Origin: Pseudomonadota bacterium
Lineage (GTDB): Bacteria; Pseudomonadota; Gammaproteobacteria; Burkholderiales; Sulfuricellaceae
DNA: 52,245 nt
Direction: 5' to 3'
Assembly: GCA_021801705.1 (NCBI GenBank)
Contig: JAJYXP010000078.1
Span: 1 to 52,245, forward strand
Shown here: one piece after another, positions 24,120 to 33,600 of the stretch
How the letters are laid out: each line of letters opens with the position of its first letter
Numbering within the stretch: the stretch's first letter is position 1
Position numbers and translations under genes: made by a program
Notes under the pieces: model-generated
The model's database searches: none
Told to the model about the DNA's origin: nothing
Seen by the model: only the letters and a program-made list of their open reading frames with translations

Positions 24120-24311
24120 GGGATGGCTCTTAAAGCCCCCCGCCGCCAGAGCGGCGGCGAACAGGAATAGCAAGACAGCAATAGTGCGCTGCACCGCTGC
24201 CAGGGTCACTTTACTTCATCAGCCGCACACCCAGGAAGGAGCCGGCAAAAGCCGGAAAACAGCGTCAGCACCGCCACCGCCGTGAGACAAACAATCGCAG
24301 GTACGCCAGGG
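24120..24311 (-). pseudogene. Possible C-terminal remnant of a TauE/SafE-family permease
   Basis: Minus-strand pieces in different frames read LTLFSGF, GSFLGVRLMK and VTLAAVQRTIAVLLFLFAAA. The last two membrane helices of TauE/SafE sulfite-exporter-like proteins have this shape. Frameshifts interrupt it. The stretch 24009-24119 upstream is AT-rich, with nothing recognisable. Confidence 0.4.
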
Positions 24312-24980
24312 TTACTGCCCGCCCGCCACCGGCTTCCGGTCGGCTTTCCATTCCGGATAGCCGTCCTCCAAGCGCCGTGCATGGTAACCGTGCTTGCGCA
24401 ACGCTTCCACCGCCTCGAAGGCCAGCATGCAATATGGGCCGCGGCAGTAGGCGACGATCTCCTGGTCGTGAGGCAACTTGTTCAACCGCCCCGTCAGGGA
24501 TTCAAGCGGAATATTGACCGCCCCTTCGATATGACCGGCGTCATACTCGGCAGGCGGACGGACATCGATCACCATCGCCTCGCCGGATCTGACCAATCCG
24601 AGAAGTTCTTCGCGCCGAACGGGGGTCAGGTTATCCCGGCTCTCGAAATTTTCGCGCACGATGCGCTCCACCTCCGCCAGGTGGCGCTCGGCGATTCCCC
24701 GAATGCCGGCCAGCACGGCCGGAATCGCGTCGTCGGTAAGCCTGTAGAACACCTGCAAACCATCCTTGCGCGACACCGCCAGTCCGCTGTCGCGCAGAAT
24801 TTGCAAGTGATGGGATGTGTTGGCCATTGACATGCCGCTCGCCTGCGCCAGCGCATCTACGCTGCGCTCGCCCTGGGCCAGCGCCTCGATCAGTTCCAGC
24901 CGGTTAGCGCTGGCCATGGCCTTGGCGACGCGGGCGAAATGCTCGAGCAGTCTTTTTTTGGGGGAAACCAAACCGGGCAT
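24312..24980 (-). CDS. ArsR-type regulator fused to a rhodanese domain
   Basis: 222-aa protein. Residues 10-95: winged helix-turn-helix of the ArsR/SmtB type (LIEALAQGERSVDALAQASG, NTSHHLQILRDSGL). Residues 120-215: rhodanese domain with VIDVRPPAEYDAGHIEGAVNIP and an active-site loop CRGPYC (C179, C184). Such fusions act as sulfur- or redox-responsive repressors or sulfurtransferases in sulfur bacteria (family knowledge); the ligand here is inferred. It starts 4 bp after the moaC stop and is cotranscribed with it. Confidence 0.88.
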   Translation of the reverse strand: MPGLVSPKKRLLEHFARVAKAMASANRLELIEALAQGERSVDALAQASGMSMANTSHHLQILRDSGLAVSRKDGLQVFYRLTDDAIPAVLAGIRGIAERHLAEVERIVRENFESRDNLTPVRREELLGLVRSGEAMVIDVRPPAEYDAGHIEGAVNIPLESLTGRLNKLPHDQEIVAYCRGPYCMLAFEAVEALRKHGYHARRLEDGYPEWKADRKPVAGGQ

Positions 24981-24984
24981 ACGT

Positions 24985-25464
24985 TCAGTCCTCCGCGACC
25001 CAGTGCCCCGATTTGCCGCCCCGCTTCTCGATCAGGCGGATGCCGTCCATGCGCATGCCACGGTCCACCGCCTTGCACATGTCGTAAATGGTGAGCAGTC
25101 CGACGCTGACCGCGGTGAGCGCTTCCATTTCCACGCCGGTGCGCCCGAGGGTTTCCGCCGTCACGGCGCATTCGATCGCCGCGCTGGACTCGTCCACGTT
25201 GAATTCGACGCCGACCCTGGTCAGCGCGAGCGGGTGGCACAGGGGAATCAACTCGGCAGTCCGCTTCGAAGCCTGGATCGCGGCGATACGGGCGATGCCA
25301 AGCACGTCGCCCTTCTTCGCGCTACCGGCCTGGATCAGCTTGAGCGTATCCGGCTGCATGGTGATGCGGCCTGCCGCCCGGGCGATGCGGCGGGTTTCCG
25401 CTTTTTCCGCCACGTCCACCATATGGGCCTGGCCAGATTCATCAAAATGTGTGAATTGATTCAT
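24985..25464 (-). CDS. moaC: Cyclic pyranopterin monophosphate synthase MoaC
   Basis: 159-aa enzyme that completes the conversion of the MoaA product to cyclic pyranopterin monophosphate. Seen: MVDVAEK near the start, [13 protein letters not shown] (about 70-82), [23 protein letters not shown] and the late [12 protein letters not shown], all family signatures. ATG at 25464 is preferred over a TTG 12 nt upstream. It stands outside the direct-repeat block that contains moaA, so the molybdopterin genes are split between core and block. Confidence 0.95.
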   Translation of the reverse strand: MNQFTHFDESGQAHMVDVAEKAETRRIARAAGRITMQPDTLKLIQAGSAKKGDVLGIARIAAIQASKRTAELIPLCHPLALTRVGVEFNVDESSAAIECAVTAETLGRTGVEMEALTAVSVGLLTIYDMCKAVDRGMRMDGIRLIEKRGGKSGHWVAED

Positions 25465-25539
25465 TTTGCGATACAAAAAGATACAAAATTAACGAACTAA
25501 TTGGGTTAAGAAAACATCCAATCAAGCTATCATATCATT

Positions 25540-26970
25540 ATGAATTTGCGCCTCCTAATCCTGCTCGTCCCACTGCTGACCATGCCAGGCGTACTGGCTG
25601 ACGGCCTGCCCGATCTCGGCGAAGCTTCGCAAAACACATTCTCCCCACAGACGGAACGCCGCGTCGGCGAGGCCATCATGGTCGACATACGCCGCGACCG
25701 CAGCCTGGTAAAGGATCCCGAACTAACCGACTACCTTAACAACCTCGGCTACCGGCTGGTGTCAGCCAGCGCGGAAAACCGCCAGGATTTCGAGTTTTTC
25801 GTGCTGCGCGACAACACCCTCAACGCATTTGCCCTGCCGGGCGGCTTCATCGGCGTGCACACAGGGCTGATTCTCGCAGCACAGAGCGAATCCGAACTCG
25901 CCGCCGTGCTCGGCCATGAAATAGCCCACGTCACCCAGCACCATCTGGCGCGCATCATCACCAAGCAGGAGCAAAGCACGATCACTTCGCTTGCCGGCCT
26001 GGCGGTAGCAATCCTGGCCGCACGCTCCAACCCGCAAATCGCCAATGCCGCGATGGCCACGGCACAGGCAAGCTCGATCCAGACCCAGCTCGACTTCACC
26101 CGCGAACATGAGCGCGAGGCCGACCGCATCGGCCTGCAGACCTTGAGCCAGGCCGGCTTCGACCCGCGTGGCGCAGCCACATTTTTCGAGCGGCTGCAGA
26201 AATTCAGCCGCCTTTATGAAAACAATGCGCCCGAATACCTGCGCACTCACCCGATCACCAGCGAGCGCATCGCCGACATCCAGAACCGGCTGGCAGGCTT
26301 GCCCTATCGTCAGGTTCCTGACAGCCTCGAATTCCAACTGGTGCGCGCAAAGCTGCGCGCCGAGGAAGGCACGCCACAGCAGGCCGTGGCCCTCTTCGAG
26401 GACGCGCTGCGCGAGAAAAAATATACCAGCGAAACAGCCAGCCGCTACGGTCTGACAGCGGCGCTGCTGCGAGCCAAGAATTATGCCCGTGCCGAGCAGG
26501 AACTCGCTCTATTACGCGAGACGGCCCAGCCCAACGCCATTATCGAAAACCTGGCAGCACGAATCAAGACCGCTGCCGGCCAGCCCGGTGCCGCCCTCGC
26601 CCAGTATCAGACAGCTCTGAAAAGCTTCCCCAACCACCGCGCGCTGGTATATGGCTATGCCGATGCCCTGCTGCAAAACCGCCAAAGTGCTCAGGCACTG
26701 AAACTGATCAGCGACCGGCTGCGCCGCTTTCCACACGACGACCGGCTCTACGAACTGCAGGCACAAGCTTACGCCATGCAGGGCAAGACACTTCTGTCCC
26801 ATCAGGCTCAGGCGGAAGCCTACGCCCGCCAGGGCAACCTGGTCGCAGCCATCGAACAACTGCAACTCGGACTAAAAGCAGGCGACGGCGACTTCTATCA
26901 ACTCTCTATAATGGAGGCACGGCTCAAGCAACTCAGGGCCGAGCACGCCGAGCTCGCTAAAAAGCCCTAA
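25540..26970 (+). CDS. bepA: Periplasmic M48 metalloprotease with TPR repeats (BepA-like)
   Basis: 476-aa exported protein: signal peptide through about residue 20, M48 protease domain with zinc motif HEIAH (126-130) and the third ligand in REHEREADRIG (about 188-198), then about 220 residues of TPR-like helical repeats. Same architecture and length as E. coli BepA/YfgC, which handles LptD and BamA assembly in the outer membrane. Divergent from moaC with 75 bp between. The 185 bp after it contain no gene. Confidence 0.85.
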   Translation: MNLRLLILLVPLLTMPGVLADGLPDLGEASQNTFSPQTERRVGEAIMVDIRRDRSLVKDPELTDYLNNLGYRLVSASAENRQDFEFFVLRDNTLNAFALPGGFIGVHTGLILAAQSESELAAVLGHEIAHVTQHHLARIITKQEQSTITSLAGLAVAILAARSNPQIANAAMATAQASSIQTQLDFTREHEREADRIGLQTLSQAGFDPRGAATFFERLQKFSRLYENNAPEYLRTHPITSERIADIQNRLAGLPYRQVPDSLEFQLVRAKLRAEEGTPQQAVALFEDALREKKYTSETASRYGLTAALLRAKNYARAEQELALLRETAQPNAIIENLAARIKTAAGQPGAALAQYQTALKSFPNHRALVYGYADALLQNRQSAQALKLISDRLRRFPHDDRLYELQAQAYAMQGKTLLSHQAQAEAYARQGNLVAAIEQLQLGLKAGDGDFYQLSIMEARLKQLRAEHAELAKKP

Positions 26971-27155
26971 GCCCGAAGAGCCGGATGTGAGTAGTAAGGC
27001 GAGAGGAGAAAAATATAACGGCACCGACCTCGGTTTTATCCCTTACTCCTTACTCCGTAATTAATTGGTATTTTATTTTTCAGTCTCCCACTTAGGGGTA
27101 CTTGAAAAATTTACCATCAGGGTCAAAATAGATTGAGTAGAATTAAAGGAAGCGA

Positions 27156-27464
27156 ATGGGCAGCAAGCGTCAGGAAACCCCTGTTCTGGAAACAGTGGCA
27201 AGCAGGTTAAGAACTCCGCCCATGTTTAAAGTGGTGTTGCTGAACGATGACTTTACGCCTATGGAATTCGTGGTCGAAGTGTTGCAGCAGTTTTTTTCCA
27301 AGACCCTCGAACAGGCGACGGAAATCATGCTCAAAGTCCATACCGAGGGTGCCGGCATATGCGGGGTGTACCCCAGGGACATCGCCGAAACCAGAGTGGA
27401 ACAGGTCGTGGCATTCGCCCGGCAGCATCAACATCCGCTGCAATGCGTGATGGAGGAAAATTGA
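27156..27464 (+). CDS. clpS: ATP-dependent Clp protease adaptor ClpS
   Basis: 102-aa adaptor that delivers N-degron substrates to ClpAP. Seen: [20 protein letters not shown], with the N-degron pocket residues, and [26 protein letters not shown] precedes the ATG. It overlaps or abuts clpA by 1 nt in the usual clpS-clpA order. A disordered N-terminal tail of about 25 residues is normal. Confidence 0.97.
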   Translation: MGSKRQETPVLETVASRLRTPPMFKVVLLNDDFTPMEFVVEVLQQFFSKTLEQATEIMLKVHTEGAGICGVYPRDIAETRVEQVVAFARQHQHPLQCVMEEN

Positions 27465-27465
27465 A

Positions 27466-29727
27466 ATGATCGCACAGGAACTTGAAGTATCCCTACACAT
27501 GGCCTTCATGGAAGCGCGTCAGAAGCGCCACGAATTCATTACCGTGGAGCACCTGCTGCTGGCCATGCTCGACAACCCAAGCGCAGCCAAGGTGCTGCAG
27601 GCCTGTGCCGCCAACATCGACGAATTGCGCAAAACCCTGGCCGATTTCGTCACTGCCGAAACCCCCACCGTGGCCGGCTCGGGCGAAGTGGACACGCAGC
27701 CTACCCTGGGCTTCCAGCGCGTTATCCAGCGCGCCATCCTGCACGTGCAGTCTTCCGGCAAGAAAGAGGTGACCGGCGCCAACGTGCTGGTGGCGATATT
27801 CGGCGAAAAGGATTCGCACGCGGCATTTTTCCTCAACCAGCAAGGCATTTCCCGCCTTGACGTGGTGAACTACATTTCCCATGGCATCAGCAAGGTAGCG
27901 GAAGGCAATGCAACGCGCCACGCCCCGGAACAGGAAGCGGAGCAGGAAAACGCTCCCGCCGGCGCGCTGGATAACTTCACCCAGAATCTGAATGCACAGG
28001 CGCTGGCCGGCAAGATCGACCCGCTCATCGGACGATCCCTGGAACTGGAGCGGGTCATCCAGACGCTGTGCCGCCGCCGCAAGAACAACCCGCTCCTGGT
28101 AGGCGAGGCGGGCGTGGGCAAGACCGCCATCGCCGAAGGACTGGCACGGCGCATTGTCGAGAACGAAGTGCCCGAAGTATTGTCCGACAGCACGGTCTAT
28201 TCTCTCGACATGGGCGCCCTGCTGGCCGGCACCAAGTATCGCGGCGATTTCGAGCAACGCCTCAAGGCCGTGCTGAAGCAGCTCACCGAGGACCAGAACG
28301 CCATCCTGTTCATCGACGAAATTCACACCCTGATCGGTGCGGGCGCCGCTTCCGGGGGCACGCTGGACGCTTCCAACCTGCTGAAACCCGCCTTGACCTC
28401 GGGCCTGCTCAGATGCATCGGCGCCACCACCTATAATGAATACCGCGGCATTTTCGAGAAGGATCACGCCCTTTCGCGGCGCTTCCAGAAAATCGACGTG
28501 CCCGAGCCCAGCGTGGAAGAAACCATCGCCATCCTGCGCGGCCTGAAATCCCGCTTCGAGGTTCACCACGGCGTCAAGTACACTGCCGCCGCGCTGACCA
28601 CGGCAGCGGAACTGTCGGCGCGCTACATCAGCGACCGCCACCTGCCCGACAAGGCGATCGACGTAATCGACGAGGCCGGCGCGGCACAGCGCATCCAGCC
28701 GAAGTCGAAGCAGAAGAAAACCATCACCAACAAGGAAATCGAGGAAATCATCGCGAAAATCGCGCGCATTCCGCCGAAGAATATTTCCAGCGACGACCGC
28801 AGCACCCTCAAGACCCTGGACCGCGACCTTAAATCCGTGGTGTTCGGGCAGGACAAGGCAATCGACGCGCTCGCCACCGCCATCAAGATGGCGCGCAGCG
28901 GCCTGGGCAATCCGCAGAAGCCGATCGGTTCCTTCCTTTTCTCCGGCCCGACCGGCGTCGGCAAAACCGAAGTAGCGCGGCAACTGGCCTACACCCTCGG
29001 CATCGAACTGATTCGCTTCGACATGTCCGAATACATGGAGCGTCACGCGGTGTCGCGCCTGATCGGCGCCCCGCCCGGCTATGTCGGTTTCGAGCAGGGC
29101 GGCCTGTTGACCGAGCAAATAACCAAGCACCCCTATGCGGTGCTGCTGCTGGATGAAATCGAGAAAGCCCATCCCGATATTTTCAATATCCTGCTGCAGG
29201 TGATGGACCATGGCACGCTCACCGACAACAACGGCCGCAAGGCGGACTTCCGCAACGTGATCATCGTCATGACCACCAATGCCGGCGCGGAAAGCCTGAC
29301 AAAAACCAGCATCGGCTTCACCGGTTCCCAGAAACCGGGAGACGAACTGGCAGAGATCAAGCGGCTGTTCAGCCCGGAATTCAGGAACCGGCTCGACGGC
29401 ACCATTTCCTTTGCGGCGCTCAGCCACGAAATCATACTGCGCGTGGTGGACAAGTTCCTGATGCAACTGGAAGAACAACTGCACGAGAAAAAAGTGGAAG
29501 CGGTGTTTACCGACGCGTTGAAGGATTATCTCGCCAAGCATGGTTTCGACCCGGCCATGGGCGCGCGGCCGATGGCGCGGCTGATTCAGGACACCATCCG
29601 CAAGGCGCTGGCGGACGAGCTTCTGTTCGGCCGGCTGGCAGGCGGCGGCAAGGTGGTGGTGGACATCGACGGGGAGGAGAAAATCCGCCTCGAATTCGAG
29701 AGCAGCGAAAGCGCGGTCAGCGTTTAG
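27466..29727 (+). CDS. clpA: ATP-dependent Clp protease ATP-binding subunit ClpA
   Basis: 753-aa AAA+ unfoldase. N-domain (1-145), D1 with Walker [14 protein letters not shown] and [14 protein letters not shown]2 with Walker [16 protein letters not shown] and [15 protein letters not shown]. It lacks the ClpB middle coiled coil, as ClpA should. Follows clpS directly and ends before a bidirectional-looking terminator. ClpP is not in the window. Confidence 0.97.
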   Translation: MIAQELEVSLHMAFMEARQKRHEFITVEHLLLAMLDNPSAAKVLQACAANIDELRKTLADFVTAETPTVAGSGEVDTQPTLGFQRVIQRAILHVQSSGKKEVTGANVLVAIFGEKDSHAAFFLNQQGISRLDVVNYISHGISKVAEGNATRHAPEQEAEQENAPAGALDNFTQNLNAQALAGKIDPLIGRSLELERVIQTLCRRRKNNPLLVGEAGVGKTAIAEGLARRIVENEVPEVLSDSTVYSLDMGALLAGTKYRGDFEQRLKAVLKQLTEDQNAILFIDEIHTLIGAGAASGGTLDASNLLKPALTSGLLRCIGATTYNEYRGIFEKDHALSRRFQKIDVPEPSVEETIAILRGLKSRFEVHHGVKYTAAALTTAAELSARYISDRHLPDKAIDVIDEAGAAQRIQPKSKQKKTITNKEIEEIIAKIARIPPKNISSDDRSTLKTLDRDLKSVVFGQDKAIDALATAIKMARSGLGNPQKPIGSFLFSGPTGVGKTEVARQLAYTLGIELIRFDMSEYMERHAVSRLIGAPPGYVGFEQGGLLTEQITKHPYAVLLLDEIEKAHPDIFNILLQVMDHGTLTDNNGRKADFRNVIIVMTTNAGAESLTKTSIGFTGSQKPGDELAEIKRLFSPEFRNRLDGTISFAALSHEIILRVVDKFLMQLEEQLHEKKVEAVFTDALKDYLAKHGFDPAMGARPMARLIQDTIRKALADELLFGRLAGGGKVVVDIDGEEKIRLEFESSESAVSV

Positions 29728-29739
29728 CCGCAGTAAAAC

Positions 29740-29776
29740 AAAAAGGCGCAGAATTCAAAAAATCCTGCACCTTTTT
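29740..29776 (+). terminator. Terminator after clpA
   Basis: AAAAAGG-C-GCAG ... CTGC-A-CCTTTTT forms a stem with one mismatch and a T run; the A run on the other arm lets it work for the convergent DUF2892 gene as well. Confidence 0.7.
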
Positions 29777-29794
29777 AAAACCAGGCCGCCTGTT

Positions 29795-30004
29795 TTACTT
29801 CTTTTCTTTCATCGGGCAGGTATTCAAGCCCAACAGCGGGTAGAACGGGCACCAGCCCATCAGGCCGGTTGCCAGCGGCACGATGCCGATCAAGCCCCAC
29901 AGCCACAGGCCGTTTTCGCTCCTGAGCACGAAAGTCAGCGCCAAAAGCACGATTCCCGCCACGATACGCAGGACTTTGTCGATTCCACCAACGTTTGCTT
30001 TCAT
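29795..30004 (-). CDS. DUF2892 (YgaP-like) small membrane protein
   Basis: 69-aa protein with two hydrophobic helices: KVLRIVAGIVLLALTFVL and LWLWGLIGIVPLATGLMGWC, followed by the conserved C-P-FYPLLGLNTC pattern. This matches the membrane domain found in E. coli YgaP, where it is attached to a rhodanese. GGAGG lies 6 nt before the ATG at 30004. It is directly downstream of the FisR-like regulator gene, which suggests a link to sulfane-sulfur handling (inference). Confidence 0.8.
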   Translation of the reverse strand: MKANVGGIDKVLRIVAGIVLLALTFVLRSENGLWLWGLIGIVPLATGLMGWCPFYPLLGLNTCPMKEKK

Positions 30005-30047
30005 TTCGATCCTCCAGTTAAAACGACCTTGGTATAAAAACGGCACC

Positions 30048-31418
30048 TTACCCCTTGATTGAATGCAGTTGGTAACGGTTCAGCTTGCGGTACAAGGTGC
30101 GCTCGCTGATGCCGAGGAGGTCCGCCACAGTGCGCCGATGACCGGCGTGCTGTTGCAGCATTGCGCGGATATGGCGAATTTCCAATTCCTCGATTGAAAG
30201 ACCGGCGGCGTTGGCGGCCCCCATGGTTTCGCGGCGTCCGGACTGAATCCCCGGTTGCGGCGTTTGTTGGGATTTAGCCTCGCTCAGGCTGTCGAAATGG
30301 ATGTGCCTGGCATGGATAATTCCGTCGGCAGTCAGGGCGGACGCCTTCTGCAGAACATTACGCAACTCGCGCACATTGCCTGGATAGTCATGGCTCATCA
30401 GGCGGGAGATGGCATCCGCGGCAAGTATCGGGATCTTCTTTCCGGAGCTGCTCATGCGGGCAAGCAAGGCCTCGGCCAGGGCGGGAATGTCCTGCCGCCG
30501 CTCGCGCAACGTGGGCAGCATCACATCGATACCGGCAATCCGGTAATAGAGATCCTCGCGAAACAGGCCCTGATCGACCCGATCCAGCAAGTTGCGGTTG
30601 GTGGCGGAAATAACGCGCACATCCGCCATCAGGATTTCCGTGCCGCCTACACGGCGAAACTCCCCCGTCTCCAGCACGCGCAGCAATTTGGGTTGCATGG
30701 AAAGGGGAATTTCTCCAATTTCATCAAGAAACAGGGCGCCCCCGTCAGCCAGTTCGAACAAACCCTGCTTGCGTCCGATGCACCCGGTAAAGGCACCGCG
30801 CTCGTGGCCGAAAAACTCGCTCTCGAACACCGATTCTGAGATTGCGGCACAATTCACCGCGACAAACGGACGGCCGCTCCTGCTCGAATGCTTGTGCACG
30901 AATTCAGCCGCCAGTTCCTTGCCGACGCCGCTCTCCCCGTAAATCAGAATGGGCGCCTCCGACTCGGCCACGCGCCCCAGCTTGTCGGCACACGCCAGAA
31001 AGGCGGGAGATTGACCGATCATGCGCATGTCCTCGCAATCCAGGTCTTCCGAGGCCCTCATCGGAGCAATCGCCTCCCCCAGATACAGGCGGCCGTCCAG
31101 GCCGTGGATCGGATAGCCCTTGAGACGCACCCGCTCGGCACGGTTGTGGCTGTCGTGATGAATATGAAGCACCTGGCAAGGCTCACCGCTGGCAAACACC
31201 TTCTGATGCGGGCAGAACTCGCCGTTCTCGTGGCAGGGAACTGAAGAATGATGGGAAATTTCGTGGCACAGGCGGCCAACGATTTCCTGCTGGCTTAAGC
31301 CGTACACCTGGCAATAAACGTGATTCGCCGATACCACGCGGTAATCCGCGTCGATCAGGACGAACGGATTTTCCTGGATGTTGATCAGGGATTGCAGATC
31401 GAGTGCAAGATCATTCAT
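30048..31418 (-). CDS. FisR-like sigma54 activator with a cysteine-rich PAS sensor
   Basis: 456-aa regulator. N-terminal PAS-like domain (10-125) with C51, C62 and C69; their spacing (11 then 7) is the same as that of C53, C64 and C71, the sulfane-sulfur-sensing cysteines reported for FisR of Cupriavidus pinatubonensis. Further Cys at 36 and 81. Central AAA+ domain with GESGVGKE, GAFTGC (contact loop, last residue C instead of A) and LFLDEIGE. C-terminal Fis helix-turn-helix HRRTVADLLGISERTLYRKL. Divergent from a perfect sigma54 promoter driving an SQR gene, as in known fisR-sqr loci. It probably senses polysulfide or persulfide and switches on the SQR operon (inference from family). Confidence 0.85.
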   Translation of the reverse strand: MNDLALDLQSLINIQENPFVLIDADYRVVSANHVYCQVYGLSQQEIVGRLCHEISHHSSVPCHENGEFCPHQKVFASGEPCQVLHIHHDSHNRAERVRLKGYPIHGLDGRLYLGEAIAPMRASEDLDCEDMRMIGQSPAFLACADKLGRVAESEAPILIYGESGVGKELAAEFVHKHSSRSGRPFVAVNCAAISESVFESEFFGHERGAFTGCIGRKQGLFELADGGALFLDEIGEIPLSMQPKLLRVLETGEFRRVGGTEILMADVRVISATNRNLLDRVDQGLFREDLYYRIAGIDVMLPTLRERRQDIPALAEALLARMSSSGKKIPILAADAISRLMSHDYPGNVRELRNVLQKASALTADGIIHARHIHFDSLSEAKSQQTPQPGIQSGRRETMGAANAAGLSIEELEIRHIRAMLQQHAGHRRTVADLLGISERTLYRKLNRYQLHSIKG

Positions 31419-31431
31419 TCAGGGAACTCTT

Positions 31432-31448
31432 CATGACAAACTGTCATG
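31432..31448. promoter_or_regulatory. Palindromic activator site CATGACA-N3-TGTCATG
   Basis: Perfect inverted repeat 166 bp upstream of the -12 element of the SQR promoter and 14 bp from the start of the FisR-like gene. The overlapping TGTCATGACA (31442-31451) and GTCATGACAC at 31545-31554 repeat the half-site. The position is typical of a sigma54 upstream activating sequence, and it may also autoregulate the regulator gene. Confidence 0.6.
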
Positions 31449-31513
31449 ACAGTATAGCCGCAATTAATCCACTATGTAAATCATGCGGCTAGATTTGATT
31501 ATCCGCCTTGTAT

Positions 31514-31531
31514 CGTCCGGCATGCCGGACG
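31514..31531. other. 18-bp perfect palindrome CGTCCGGCATGCCGGACG
   Basis: Lies between the two TCATGACA sites upstream of the sigma54 promoter. Could be a second regulator site or a hairpin; no assignment possible. Confidence 0.4.
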
Positions 31532-31613
31532 GATCTGCCACAGCGTCATGACACGGTGGCATCGACAAAAAATACCCATGTCATATCTCATTAAAAAACA
31601 TCGCATTGCGAAC

Positions 31614-31628
31614 TGGCACGCCGATTGC
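31614..31628 (+). promoter_or_regulatory. Sigma54 promoter of the SQR operon
   Basis: TGGCAC-GCCGA-TTGC matches the -24/-12 consensus at every conserved base. Transcription would start near 31640, 36 nt before the 65-aa gene. Confidence 0.9.
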
Positions 31629-31675
31629 TTTCAAATCGTATTGCACACTGTAATCACCCTCATAAGGAGAAAAAG

Positions 31676-31873
31676 ATGTCGGCAATCTGGAAACTGCGGG
31701 AAAACGTAAAAATGGACGACGCCACCGCTGCGGAAGTGGCCAAGATCGCCTGTGCGCTCAAATCCCTTTCAGCCTATGCCAGCATGGCGATGGAAAGCGA
31801 GGATGCGCCGGAAGACCTGCAGAAGATTGTAGACGAGGGCCTCGACGCGATGACCAGGATCTTCGTCTGGTAA
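31676..31873 (+). CDS. 65-aa conserved-looking helical protein of the SQR operon
   Basis: Starts MSAIWKLRENVKMDDATAAE with AAGGAG 7 nt upstream, and is the first gene behind the sigma54 promoter; 48 bp later comes the SQR. Composition is helical (AAEVAKIACALKSLSAYASMAM) with one Cys; it ends RIFVW. I do not recognise the family. Position suggests a partner, chaperone or sulfur carrier of the SQR (inference). An upstream in-frame start (31625) is rejected because it overlaps the promoter's initiation region. Confidence 0.75.
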   Translation: MSAIWKLRENVKMDDATAAEVAKIACALKSLSAYASMAMESEDAPEDLQKIVDEGLDAMTRIFVW

Positions 31874-31921
31874 TCGTATTTCACTCTATTTCGGGCAATA
31901 AAACTTAAGGAGACCGTGCAG

Positions 31922-33190
31922 ATGGCACATATCGTAATTCTCGGCGCCGGCATTGGCGGCATGGCATGCGCGTATGAAATGCGGGAGCAAGTCCGACCCG
32001 AAGACAGCGTTACCGTCATTTCGGATTCCCCTCTATTTCAGTTTGTTCCCTCCAACCCCTGGGTCGCCGTCAACTGGCGCACCAAGGAAGACATCACCAT
32101 CCCCATCGAACCCTATTTCGAGCGCAAGGGCATCAAGCTGATCGCCACGCCGGCAAAACGCGTGCACCCGGAAAAAAATCAGGTCGAAATGAGTGACGGC
32201 ACCACCATCGACTACGATTTCCTGGTCATCGCAACCGGAGCGAAACTGGCCTTCGATGAAGTGGAAGGCATGGGGCCGGGCAAAAACACCCATTCCGTCT
32301 GCCACGTCGATCACGCGGTAGAGGCCAGCAAGGCATGGAATGACTTTATCAAGGACCCGGGGCAGATCGTTGTAGGCGCCGCACAGATGGCCTCCTGCTA
32401 CGGCCCCGCCTACGAATTCGCCATGATCATGGACACCGACCTGAGAAGGCGCAAGATACGCGACAAGGTGCCCATGACCTTCGTCACCGCCGAACCCTAT
32501 ATCGGCCACCTCGGCCTGGGCGGGGTAGGCGACTCGAAAGGGATGATGGAATCCGCCATGCGCGACCGCCACATCAAGTGGATCTGCAACGCCAGGGTCA
32601 CCAGGGTCGAACCCGGCAAGATGTTCGTCACCGAACTGGATGACATGGGCAACGTCAAGAAGGAACATGAGCTGCCCTTCAAGTACTCGATGATGTTGCC
32701 CGCCTTTAAAGGGGTGGATGCCGTATTTGGCATCGAGGGCCTGACCAACCCGCGCGGCTTTATCCTGATTGATCAATTCCAGCGCAACCCGAAATACCAC
32801 AATATCTATGCGATCGGGGTGTGCGTCGCCATCCCTCCGGTGGAAGCCACTCCGGTGCCGACCGGCGCGCCCAAGACCGGCTACATGATCGAAACCATGG
32901 TGACCGCGACGGTGCACAACATCCGCGCCGCCCTCGACGGCAAGGAACCGGATTACCAGGCGACCTGGAACGCCATCTGCCTCGCCGATTTCGGCGATAC
33001 CGGCGCAGCCTTCGTGGCCCTGCCGCAGATTCCGCCGCGCAACGTCAACTGGTTCAAGGAAGGAAAGTGGGTGCATCTGGCCAAGATCGCCTTCGAGAAA
33101 TACTTCCTGCGCAAGATGAAGAAGGGCACGACCGAACCGATCTACGAGAAATACGTGCTGGGCGTACTGGGCATCAAGAAAAAGAAATAG
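31922..33190 (+). CDS. sqr: Sulfide:quinone oxidoreductase
   Basis: 422-aa FAD enzyme oxidising sulfide to sulfane sulfur and reducing quinone on the membrane. Seen: Rossmann motif VILGAGIGGMACAYE (5-19), ATGAKL (104-109), three cysteines C127 (SVCHVD), C159 (ASCYGP) and C301 (GVCVAIPP) as in SQRs, and a basic/amphipathic C-terminal tail (FEKYFLRKMKKG...GIKKKK) for monotopic membrane binding. Start chosen at ATG 31922 (GGAG with 9-nt spacing); a GTG two codons earlier is possible. Controlled by the sigma54 promoter and FisR-like activator upstream. Distinct from the SQR-like protein at 0.2 kb, which is shorter. Confidence 0.88.
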   Translation: MAHIVILGAGIGGMACAYEMREQVRPEDSVTVISDSPLFQFVPSNPWVAVNWRTKEDITIPIEPYFERKGIKLIATPAKRVHPEKNQVEMSDGTTIDYDFLVIATGAKLAFDEVEGMGPGKNTHSVCHVDHAVEASKAWNDFIKDPGQIVVGAAQMASCYGPAYEFAMIMDTDLRRRKIRDKVPMTFVTAEPYIGHLGLGGVGDSKGMMESAMRDRHIKWICNARVTRVEPGKMFVTELDDMGNVKKEHELPFKYSMMLPAFKGVDAVFGIEGLTNPRGFILIDQFQRNPKYHNIYAIGVCVAIPPVEATPVPTGAPKTGYMIETMVTATVHNIRAALDGKEPDYQATWNAICLADFGDTGAAFVALPQIPPRNVNWFKEGKWVHLAKIAFEKYFLRKMKKGTTEPIYEKYVLGVLGIKKKK

Positions 33191-33228
33191 GTCATGGGGT
33201 TTTTGTGGTTGTAGTGTGTCTCCGTTCT

Positions 33229-33251
33229 GGGCGGCTTCGGCCGCCCTTTTT
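33229..33251 (+). terminator. Intrinsic terminator after sqr
   Basis: GGGCGGC-TTCG-GCCGCCC followed by TTTTT: a perfect 7-bp GC stem with a UUCG tetraloop, 38 bp after the sqr stop. Confidence 0.95.
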
Positions 33252-33404
33252 ATCTTCTCGCTTCAAACCGGCGGAGCCAGCAGGAAATTACGAGCTGTGA
33301 CGCATACCGAATGACCAGTTCATGTAGGGTGCCCTACGCTGGCTGGTTGTTCGCCCGTGTTCGCCCAGACCCTGTTCGTCCGGGTTGACCCCAAAGTTTG
33401 TTGG

Positions 33405-33582
33405 TCAAGCTGCCCACTGTTTTTGGTTGTGTACCTGATCAAGCAGATATTCGGGCGCAAGGCCGGCGCCATTCGCCCATGTCACGGCTCGGGAAATCCG
33501 CCTCACCCTCTTCGCCATTATCAAAAACGGGATAGAGCCGATAGCCCCCCAAATGCCTCGCATCGGTTACATGCAAAATCAT
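33405..33582 (-). pseudogene. DUF2442-protein remnant, frameshifted
   Basis: Starts MILHVTDARHLGGYRL, continues after a frameshift as VFDNGEEGEADF and, after a deletion, ends WANGAGLAPEYLLDQVHNQ. These are the N-terminal, middle and C-terminal signatures of DUF2442 proteins, which pair with DUF4160 proteins in toxin-antitoxin-like modules. The length (178 nt) is not a multiple of three. 33252-33404 holds nothing else recognisable. Confidence 0.55.
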
Positions 33583-33600
33583 GGCAATCACTCCAATGGG

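Noticed and set aside
27493-29541. 682-codon minus-strand open frame
   Set aside because: Antisense of clpA, which has all expected AAA+ motifs on the plus strand.
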